Origin: Bizionia saleffrena
GTDB taxonomy: Bacteria; Bacteroidota; Bacteroidia; Flavobacteriales; Flavobacteriaceae
Direction of reading: 5' to 3'
Assembly: GCF_008086175.1 (NCBI RefSeq)
Contig: NZ_VSKM01000004.1
Location: 186,001 to 250,000 of the forward strand
DNA length: 64,000 nucleotides
Every line of letters begins with the position of its first letter. Position 1 is the first letter of the stretch. The position numbers and the translations under genes were made by a program. This document shows, piece by piece, positions 57,245 through 64,000 of this stretch. Under the pieces are notes generated by a model, which had not been told where the DNA came from, did not search any database, and saw only the letters and a program-made list of their open reading frames with translations.

Positions 57245-58441
57245 GTGATAGCACCAAAAATACCCAGTAACGAGTCGGCAAGATTGGCTGCTGTTTACGA
57301 ATATAAACTAATAGACACCCTACCAGAAAGCGATTTTGACAATATTACTTCTATAATAGCGGCAATATTTAATATTCCTATTTCGCTTATTACGTTACTG
57401 GATGTTGACAGAAATTTTCTAAAATCGCATTATGGTTTTCCTTTTAATGAAGCACCACGAGATTTATCATTTTGTGGCCACGCGATAATGTGTGAAGACG
57501 ATATTTTTATTATTGAAGACTCAAGAAAAGACGAGCGTTTTCATGATAATCCCATTGTTAAAGAACATAACGCCATTTTTTATGCTGGAGTATCGTTAAT
57601 AAATCCTGATGGTTTACCCTTAGGAACGTTATGCGTTTTCGATACGAAACCACGCAAACTTACCGCTTTACAAAAGCAGGTGCTAATTGCGATGGCCAAA
57701 CAGGTAGTTAACTTATTCGAGCTTAGAAAACGTAATATTCAATTACGTGAAACAAAAGAAGAATTACACATTCAGAATGAAAATTTAAAGAATTTTGCTG
57801 GTCACGTCTCTCACGATATGAAAATGCCATTAGCAAATATGATTGTGACTACAGATATTTTAAGAAAGAAATACAATACTGTTTTAGACGCCAAAGGTAT
57901 TGAATATTTAGATTATTTAAAACAATCTTCCTTTACGCTTAGCGACTATATTTCTGGGCTTCTTAATCATTATGAAAGTGATAAACTAGATAATGTAAGA
58001 GAAAGTTTCGATTTACATTTACTACTCGAAGAGATTGTCGATTTATTAAATATAAATATCGATTGCGAAATTAATTTTCCTGAGATAAACGAAGAGCTTT
58101 ATTGCAATCGCGCGGCTTTAGAACAGATTTTTCTTAATCTTATAGGAAATAGTTTAAAGTATAATGATAAGGAAAAAGTTATTATTGATATCGCATGTAA
58201 AAAACGAAAAAGTCAATTAGAATTTAAGATTTCAGATAATGGAATAGGCATTCCTAAAGACAAGCAGAAAGAGATTTTTAACTTGTTTTCTACCGTTGGA
58301 AACTTGGATAGAAACGGAAATAAAGGACACGGTATTGGTTTGTCGACAGTTCAAAAACTAATCAATAATTTGGGCGGTAAAATTAAATTAGAATCAGAAT
58401 TGGGTAAAGGCACCACGTTTTATTTTACGATTGCAATATAA
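57245..58441 (+). CDS. GAF-domain sensor histidine kinase
   Basis: 398 residues from a GTG start. The N-terminal GAF domain (about 10-158) has NESARLAAVYEYKLIDTLPE and LSFCGHAIM. A short coiled linker is followed by a HisKA domain with phospho-acceptor His in HVSHDMKMPLANM near 190 and an HATPase_c domain (NLIGNSLKYND, DNGIGIP, GHGIGLSTV). No transmembrane helix, so a soluble kinase. No response regulator lies beside it. Confidence 0.92.
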   Translation: MIAPKIPSNESARLAAVYEYKLIDTLPESDFDNITSIIAAIFNIPISLITLLDVDRNFLKSHYGFPFNEAPRDLSFCGHAIMCEDDIFIIEDSRKDERFHDNPIVKEHNAIFYAGVSLINPDGLPLGTLCVFDTKPRKLTALQKQVLIAMAKQVVNLFELRKRNIQLRETKEELHIQNENLKNFAGHVSHDMKMPLANMIVTTDILRKKYNTVLDAKGIEYLDYLKQSSFTLSDYISGLLNHYESDKLDNVRESFDLHLLLEEIVDLLNINIDCEINFPEINEELYCNRAALEQIFLNLIGNSLKYNDKEKVIIDIACKKRKSQLEFKISDNGIGIPKDKQKEIFNLFSTVGNLDRNGNKGHGIGLSTVQKLINNLGGKIKLESELGKGTTFYFTIAI

Positions 58442-58466
58442 TTAAAACCTCCCTATTTTTGGATAT

Positions 58467-58501
58467 AAAAAAAGCCAGATGATAAATTCATCTGGCTTTT
58501 T
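58467..58501. terminator. bidirectional terminator
   Basis: AAAAAAAGCCAGATGA and TCATCTGGCTTTTT flank a 5-base loop between the convergent kinase and M61 genes. Confidence 0.9.
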
Positions 58502-58517
58502 AAATATGCTATATATA

Positions 58518-60419
58518 TTATCCTTTTAACCAAGCTTGACGTAAGTCTTTTTGAGCTTGAGTTGCCTTAGGCATTTCTTTTAAACTTTGTCCTAAAGTAT
58601 ACGATTGTGTTAAGGTCGTTTTTACAACCACTTCTGTACCGTTGCGATCTAATTTAACATCTATTGCCGTTCCTGGTTGCCATACAAAGGCTTTAGAAAA
58701 TATATTTTGTGCAGTCGCTAAAGTTAATTCTTCACCGTCAATTGTTTTAATAACATCACCTGGTAACACACCATTTTCAGCCCAAAAACTGTTGTTTTTT
58801 ACAGCTTCAGAGAAAGCAATTGTTCCTTTAGCCATATCTGGTTTAAAGATAAACGCACCATTATTTTGAATATAGTTTGTTTTTACTTTAGATTCAGCAA
58901 CCTCTAATCCTACCTTTGCAAAAAGTGCAGGGTAATCTATTGGCGTTGTTCCTGAAACGTGTGTTGTTAAAAAGTCCCCTATCGATGGGTATGTCATTGC
59001 TGTAATTTCAGCAAATAAATTATCGTCTTCAAACGGTTTGTTTTTTCCGTATTTTAAAGATAATTCCTTCATTAAAGATAAAATTCCTCTATTACCATTA
59101 CTTTCTTCACGCATTATGATATCTATAGACATTCCTATTAAGGCACCTTTTTGGTATACGTTAAGATATTGTGCTGCATACGGTTCATCTAAAACATTTT
59201 CACTCATTGCTGTAAAACTCATAGTATCATCCATTGCAGAAGCCGTTTGGATTTTACCCATTATTTTATCGTAAAACTCTTCTTCAGAGCCTAAACCTTG
59301 ATCGACTTGAAATAACGTTGCAAAATATTCTGTTACCCCTTCATACATCCATAAATGCTTAGAAAAACTTGGTGAGTTGTAATCAAAATAATGAACATCT
59401 TCAGAGTGCACACTTAAAGGCGTTACAATATGGAAAAATTCGTGAGAAACAACATCAATCATACTTTCGTAAAGCGCTGCTTCTGGCATCGATTCTGGCA
59501 TAACAACTACCGTAGATGTGTGGTGTTCTAAAGCACCGAAACCTTTTGGTGACGTTTCTGCACCATCAGAAAGGTATAAGTAAATATCGTAACGCGGTGT
59601 ACTATTTACAGCTCCTAAGTACGCTTTTTGAGCTTGCATCATTTTTTGCATCACCTCCTTTAACTGACTTGCAGAATATTTTTTGTTTGGAGAATAGACA
59701 CTCAATACGATTTTAATATCGCCCACCTGAAATTCTTCAACATCTAATTCCCCATAAAACATAGGATTATCAGTAATATCAAAATAACGAGGTGCAAAAT
59801 AGGTTGATGTTGTAATGTTACCATCTTCACTCACTTTAGAACCCGTTTCCTGCAAAGCAGACGTGCGTAAAAATGAACTTGGTGCTGTAACTTCTAAATT
59901 ATATTGCGCATTCTTTAAAGCATCGAAGTACCCAATAAACCCGTGTAAATTTAACACGTAGTTTGTTTCTTCAATGTTTGTTCCTGCTGGAGAAAAAGGC
60001 TGTTCTCCTCCAATACCGCCAACACTTTCCACATCGAAAGTATCGTTAACATAGTATTCAATTTTGTCTAATTGGGATGCATTTGTAATGGTCCAAGTAT
60101 TAGTATCCAATTTATTAGAGGGCAACACATTCCCATTATAATCTAAGGCTTTGAAATCGTCTATATATTTTCCGAAATCACTAACAGAGTACGTCCCTTG
60201 TACCACTCTTGGTAATCTATAGGTTACCGTTTCTGCTGTAAAACGCCCCGGGTTAATACTTACAGGCACCTTGTCGTTTTCTACTTTTGTAAGGTCTAGA
60301 GCCGTTTCAATGGGGTTTGTTACCGCCAAATCGTTTCCGGTTGCCTTAGCTGTTTTTGCTGTGTTACAACCAACTAATAGCATACTAATGGCTACTGTGG
60401 TCAATACAATTTTCTTCAT
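58518..60419 (-). CDS. M61-family (glycyl aminopeptidase-like) lipoprotein
   Basis: 633 residues. Lipoprotein signal ending at C18 (LLVGC). Zinc motif HEFFH in DVVSHEFFHIVTPLS near 329-336, followed by the WMYEGVTEYFA block with the third ligand Glu, and a C-terminal PDZ domain (about 530-600; ENGVLPGDVIKTIDGEEL). M61 enzymes prefer small N-terminal residues; here it would act in the periplasm. Divergent from the glycosyltransferase gene. Confidence 0.93.
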   Translation of the reverse strand: MKKIVLTTVAISMLLVGCNTAKTAKATGNDLAVTNPIETALDLTKVENDKVPVSINPGRFTAETVTYRLPRVVQGTYSVSDFGKYIDDFKALDYNGNVLPSNKLDTNTWTITNASQLDKIEYYVNDTFDVESVGGIGGEQPFSPAGTNIEETNYVLNLHGFIGYFDALKNAQYNLEVTAPSSFLRTSALQETGSKVSEDGNITTSTYFAPRYFDITDNPMFYGELDVEEFQVGDIKIVLSVYSPNKKYSASQLKEVMQKMMQAQKAYLGAVNSTPRYDIYLYLSDGAETSPKGFGALEHHTSTVVVMPESMPEAALYESMIDVVSHEFFHIVTPLSVHSEDVHYFDYNSPSFSKHLWMYEGVTEYFATLFQVDQGLGSEEEFYDKIMGKIQTASAMDDTMSFTAMSENVLDEPYAAQYLNVYQKGALIGMSIDIIMREESNGNRGILSLMKELSLKYGKNKPFEDDNLFAEITAMTYPSIGDFLTTHVSGTTPIDYPALFAKVGLEVAESKVKTNYIQNNGAFIFKPDMAKGTIAFSEAVKNNSFWAENGVLPGDVIKTIDGEELTLATAQNIFSKAFVWQPGTAIDVKLDRNGTEVVVKTTLTQSYTLGQSLKEMPKATQAQKDLRQAWLKG

Positions 60420-60439
60420 TGTTTTTTATTTAAGTTGAT

Positions 60440-60457
60440 GTCTTAACGCGGTAAGAC
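60440..60457. other. dyad in the M61 5' region
   Basis: GTCTTAACGCGGTAAGAC has 6-bp arms and sits 21-38 bases upstream of the M61 start. It may be an RNA hairpin or an operator; no further evidence. Confidence 0.25.
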
Positions 60458-60528
60458 GCTCAAAAATAAATTATGTTACACGCTTATTACTTAACATTTT
60501 GTTAAAAATTGTTTCCTTAAATTCGCTT

Positions 60529-61536
60529 ATGCAAAACTCATTAGTCAGTATCCTCATTCCGTTTAAAAACACGGAACACTACTTAACCGAATGTTTAGCG
60601 TCTCTTTTAAACCAAACCTATACGCATTGGGAACTTATAATTGTCGACGACCATTCTACAGATAATAGCTACAACTTGGTAAAAAGCGTTGCAGATGCTG
60701 ATTCTAGAATTACACTTTTAAAAAATGAAGGCTTCGGAATTATTTCGGCGTTACAATTAGCTTTTTCTTATTCTGAGGGAAAACTCATCACCCGAATGGA
60801 TAGCGACGATATTATGCATACTTCTAAAATTGAAACATTAGCTAAAAATCTTATAACACACGGAAGATACCACGTAGCGACGGGCTTAGTCCATTATTTT
60901 TCTGAAGAAGGCATTAGCGATGGCTACCGCAATTATGAAAACTGGTTAAACAAATTAACAATAACAGGAAACAATTATTCTAAAATCTATAAAGAGTGCG
61001 TTATCCCTTCCCCGTGTTGGATGGTTTACAAAAAAGATTTAGAAGCCGTAAATGCCTTTAATACCTCACGTTACCCTGAAGATTACGATTTAACATTTCG
61101 GTTTTATGACGCGGGATATAAAGTAATTCCTTGCGAAAACGTGCTACATTATTGGCGCGATTACACCACACGAGCCTCAAGAACCAATCCCCATTACGCA
61201 CAAAATAGTTTTATAGACCTAAAACTACATTATTTTTTGAAATTAAATAAGGATATCTCCCGACCGCTAGTGGTTTGGGGAGCAGGAAAAAAAGGAAAAA
61301 CAATTGCCAAACGACTTATTACTTTAAACATACCTTTTTACTGGGTGTGTAACAACCCTAAAAAAATTGGTAAACATATTTACAATCAAGAAATGAAAGC
61401 AGTCGGGAGTATTGCGACTTTAGAGCATCCACAATGTATTGTAAGTGTTGCAAATCCTGAAGCGCAATCTCAAATTAAAAACTATTTCGAAAGTAACGAT
61501 AAACAATCTATGCAAGATTATTTTTTCTTTTGCTAA
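60529..61536 (+). CDS. family 2 glycosyltransferase with C-terminal Rossmann-like domain
   Basis: 335 residues from the ATG at 60529 (MQNSLVSILIPFKNTEHYL); the upstream TTG start is less likely. A GT-A domain (about 1-245) has ELIIVDDHSTDNSY and the DxD-type RMDSDDIMH, with PEDYDLTFRFYDAGYK in the acceptor region. A C-terminal segment (about 245-335) begins RPLVVWGAGKKGKTIAKRL, a dinucleotide-binding-like GxGxxG motif, an unusual addition for a GT2. The acceptor is unknown. Confidence 0.88.
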   Translation: MQNSLVSILIPFKNTEHYLTECLASLLNQTYTHWELIIVDDHSTDNSYNLVKSVADADSRITLLKNEGFGIISALQLAFSYSEGKLITRMDSDDIMHTSKIETLAKNLITHGRYHVATGLVHYFSEEGISDGYRNYENWLNKLTITGNNYSKIYKECVIPSPCWMVYKKDLEAVNAFNTSRYPEDYDLTFRFYDAGYKVIPCENVLHYWRDYTTRASRTNPHYAQNSFIDLKLHYFLKLNKDISRPLVVWGAGKKGKTIAKRLITLNIPFYWVCNNPKKIGKHIYNQEMKAVGSIATLEHPQCIVSVANPEAQSQIKNYFESNDKQSMQDYFFFC

Positions 61537-61588
61537 AGGCCGTCTAAATTACAATTCATTTTCTATATTTGTTTAATCCCAATTAGCC

Positions 61589-63517
61589 ATGCAGTTTAAA
61601 AACCCAGAACTCCTTTACGCCCTATTCTTACTGCTAATCCCTATTATTGTTCATTTATTTCAGTTACGTAAATTTAGAAAAGAAGCATTTACTAATGTCG
61701 CCTTTTTAAAAAAAGTACAGCTACAAACGCGTAAAAGTTCACAAATTAAAAAATGGCTGATTTTATTGACACGAATGGGGTTACTCGCTGTAATTATCAT
61801 CGCTTTTGCGCAACCGTTTACGTCACAAAACAATACCAGTAATGCACAGAGAGAAACCGTTGTTTTTCTAGACAATTCCTTTAGTATGCAAATTAAAGGG
61901 GATCAAGGCGAACTCTTAAAACGTGCAGCTCAAGACCTAATCTCCTCTTTCCCCGAAAACGAGACCTTATCTTTAATAACAAACGACGACACGTTTAGGA
62001 CGACCACAATAAAAAGTATTACCAACGCCATTCTAACTATAGATTATGCGACAACGCAACTGGATTATGACGCTGCCTTTCTAAAAAGCGGAAAACACTT
62101 CTCTAACGGTAATAACACCATTAAAAACTTAGTGTTTATTAGCGATTTTCAGAATAAAGGGAAACCGTTATCGCTACCTAGAGACAGTACCTTTTCGACA
62201 CATTTAGTGCAATTAAAACCTGTTAATATTAATAATACTGTTCTCGATTCGCTAGCCATAACTAAGCAAACTGCAACCTATTTAGAACTGACAGTATTCT
62301 TAAAAAATAATGGTGAATCGGTTACTAATTTACCCGTCTCGCTATTTAATAATGATAAGTTATTAGCAAAATCTACCGTTAGTTTTAAAGATAAAGTCAC
62401 GACTGTTTTCACGATTCCAAATAACACTGTTATCAACGGAAAAGTAACCATTAGCGCTACCAATTTACAATTTGATAATAGTCTGTTTTTTAATATAAAT
62501 TCGCCACAAACCATTAACGTTTTAAGTATAAATGAAGCTGATGATTCTTTCTTAAAACGGATCTATACTAATGCTGAATTTAACTACACTTCTTCCACTA
62601 TAAACGATTTAAATTACAGTTTTATTTCCAATCAAAATCTTATTGTTTTAAACGAACTATCGCGAATACCAAGCGCCTTAAATACCGCGTTGAAATCGTT
62701 TACAAATAATGGCGGTAATTTAATTATTATACCCAATAAAGATATTGATTTACAAAACTATAACTCGTTTTTATTAAACAATAACTTAAATACATTTAGC
62801 GATCCCATTTCCTCAGAAAAACGGCTCACAACCATTAACTATTCTCATCCTATTTATAATAATGGTGTCTTTGAAAAGGAAATAAGTAATTTTCAATACC
62901 CAAAAGTAAATTCCTATTACAACCAGTCGTTAAACGCGGCTTCAAAAGTGCTTCAATTTGAAGATGGTTCTCCCTTTTTATCAGAGCAAAATAATCGTTA
63001 TATCTTTACAGCAGCGCTCAATACAAAAAATACAACATTTCAGTCTATCAATTTAATTGTTCCGACATTTTATAACATTGCGAAACGCAGTTTGAAACTC
63101 CCTAATTTGTACTACACTATTGGCCAAGAAAACACGTTTGATGTGAACACAACTTTACAGCAAGACCGCATTTTAAGTTTAGCGAATGCAGAAGACAACA
63201 TTATTCCACAACAGCATTATTTTAATAATAAAGTTTCTATTACCACCAACGAAACACCCGAGCGTTCTGGTATTTACAACATAAAAAATAAAGCAGAAAT
63301 ACTTAATAACGTGAGCTATAATTATAGTCGAGACGAGAGCCTTTTAAACTATCACAATTTAAGGGGTTTAGATGGCGTATCGATTTCAAATGATATTTCT
63401 TCTGTTTTTAATACTATAAAAAATGATTACAAAATAAATGCACTATGGAAATGGTTTGTTATTTTTGCAATCATACTTTTAATTATCGAAATGCTTATCT
63501 TAAAATATTTTAAATGA
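61589..63517 (+). CDS. BatA-like von Willebrand A membrane protein
   Basis: 642 residues. The N-terminal BatA region (PELLYALFLLLIPIIVHLFQLRKFRKEAF) has two transmembrane helices, at about 6-24 and 58-76. A vWA domain begins at VVFLDNSFSM (MIDAS DNSFS near 91). A long beta-rich part and a C-terminal helix (about 618-638, WFVIFAIILLIIEMLIL) follow. The stop overlaps the next gene's ATG as ATGA. Function unknown; related to the vWA protein at 9880-11913. Confidence 0.88.
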   Translation: MQFKNPELLYALFLLLIPIIVHLFQLRKFRKEAFTNVAFLKKVQLQTRKSSQIKKWLILLTRMGLLAVIIIAFAQPFTSQNNTSNAQRETVVFLDNSFSMQIKGDQGELLKRAAQDLISSFPENETLSLITNDDTFRTTTIKSITNAILTIDYATTQLDYDAAFLKSGKHFSNGNNTIKNLVFISDFQNKGKPLSLPRDSTFSTHLVQLKPVNINNTVLDSLAITKQTATYLELTVFLKNNGESVTNLPVSLFNNDKLLAKSTVSFKDKVTTVFTIPNNTVINGKVTISATNLQFDNSLFFNINSPQTINVLSINEADDSFLKRIYTNAEFNYTSSTINDLNYSFISNQNLIVLNELSRIPSALNTALKSFTNNGGNLIIIPNKDIDLQNYNSFLLNNNLNTFSDPISSEKRLTTINYSHPIYNNGVFEKEISNFQYPKVNSYYNQSLNAASKVLQFEDGSPFLSEQNNRYIFTAALNTKNTTFQSINLIVPTFYNIAKRSLKLPNLYYTIGQENTFDVNTTLQQDRILSLANAEDNIIPQQHYFNNKVSITTNETPERSGIYNIKNKAEILNNVSYNYSRDESLLNYHNLRGLDGVSISNDISSVFNTIKNDYKINALWKWFVIFAIILLIIEMLILKYFK

Positions 63518-64000
63518 ATTTACTTATAAAATCGGCCTTTATAATTGACACAAAAAGTGATTTTCATAACAGCTCACAAGATATTTTAATCGAAAAAGGC
63601 TCCATTTCAAAAATTGGCCAACAGCTGGACAACCCAAACAACTATAAAGAAATTGCTTTAGACAATTTACATATTTCTCAAGGGTGGTTTGATAGTAGTG
63701 TTTGTTTTGGAGAACCAGGATTCGAAGATCGTGAAACCATTGAAAACGGATTAAAAACGGCTGCAAAATCGGGGTTTACTGCGGTGGCAATGCAAGCAAA
63801 TACCTATCCGGTAATCGATTCTAATTCAGCTATCTTTTTTGTTAATTCTAAAGCTCAAGATAGCGCTGTCACCTTACTACCTATTGGCGCATTAACCAAG
63901 AATAGTGAAAGTGTTGATTTGGCCGAGCTTTACGATATGAGAACTGCTGGAGCCGTAGCCTTTTCAGATTACAAATTGCCAATTAGCAATCCTAATCTTT
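63514..64000 (+). CDS. dihydroorotase-like amidohydrolase, 5' part (runs off window)
   Basis: 162 codons are present before the window ends; the ATG overlaps the preceding stop. The N-terminal composite domain (LIKSAFIIDTKSDFHNS) and FGEPGFEDRETIENGLKTAAKSGFTAVAMQANTYPVID match dihydroorotase. The metal-binding HxH of PGxxDxHVHxREPG is absent: the sequence reads GWFDSSVCFGEPG. This suggests a non-catalytic paralogue, as known for PyrC-like pseudoenzymes, rather than the pathway enzyme. Confidence 0.85.
   Translation, partial: MNLLIKSAFIIDTKSDFHNSSQDILIEKGSISKIGQQLDNPNNYKEIALDNLHISQGWFDSSVCFGEPGFEDRETIENGLKTAAKSGFTAVAMQANTYPVIDSNSAIFFVNSKAQDSAVTLLPIGALTKNSESVDLAELYDMRTAGAVAFSDYKLPISNPNL

Noticed and set aside
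1-64000. CRISPR arrays, toxin-antitoxin pairs, phage or insertion sequences, tRNA genes
   Set aside because: No regular repeat-spacer pattern, transposase, integrase, or cloverleaf-like sequence was seen on either strand; gene content is core metabolism and envelope functions.

Overview
The window is a contiguous, AT-rich stretch of chromosome from a member of the Bacteroidetes, almost certainly family Flavobacteriaceae. The support is: the type IX secretion regulator PorX with its PglZ-type effector domain, the fused LpxC-FabZ and fused HisIE and HisB enzymes, DUF6146/DUF6787/DUF5916 proteins, a TonB-dependent receptor with an N-terminal carboxypeptidase-like domain, promoters of the TTTG / TAnnTTTG type, and weak purine-poor ribosome sites. 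No rRNA, tRNA, CRISPR array, insertion sequence or prophage was seen. It reads as core genome with two interesting regulatory regions.

Layout. 1-1500: start of an unidentified gene, a divergent TruA-like pseudouridine synthase and a small membrane protein. 1605-9007: a complete histidine operon on the minus strand (hisG-D-C-B-H-A-F-IE) preceded by a His-rich leader peptide, an antiterminator and an intrinsic terminator. 9048-15784: an SPFH protein, a von Willebrand A membrane protein, FabG and an M16 peptidase lipoprotein. 16119-23554: sucD, an NTF2-like protein, an LpxD paralogue, efp, lpxA, lpxC-fabZ, lpxD and an HD phosphohydrolase, all minus strand, which is mainly a lipid A supply cluster. 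23592-28081: porX, tsaE, a very small secreted peptide not present as a long reading frame, a four-helix membrane protein, alanine dehydrogenase and a small anchored protein. 28151-34763: proline dehydrogenase, aroB, an acidic small protein, an Lrp regulator, an M14 carboxypeptidase diverging from an XRE regulator with several operator-like palindromes between them, a lipoprotein and a TerC transporter. 34838-41145: parC, parE, a roughly 450-base gene-free stretch, and ychF. 41353-50716: a lipoprotein, a ferredoxin diverging from a LuxC-type acyl-CoA reductase over overlapping promoters, serC-serA, a DUF937 protein, DUF6146, DUF6787, a His-rich small protein and a TonB receptor with a His-rich loop. 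50776-58441: small membrane protein, folE, msrA, a DUF5916 outer-membrane protein, a LolD-like ATPase, a CPBP protease, a TIGR02757 protein and a GAF histidine kinase. 58518-64000: M61 peptidase, glycosyltransferase, BatA-like vWA protein, and the start of a dihydroorotase-like protein that lacks the metal-binding HxH.

The most informative observation is the histidine leader. Its 17-residue peptide contains four His codons in a run of five. The RNA can form a pause stem around the His codons, an 8-bp antiterminator or a strong terminator. It also carries a perfect 12-bp repeat just upstream of hisG that can pair with the terminator, suggesting an additional layer of control. Second is the set of ACAATTGT-type palindromes around the XRE gene, and third is a tiny exported peptide beside porX. 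All functional assignments come from reading the translated sequences; no database search was run.
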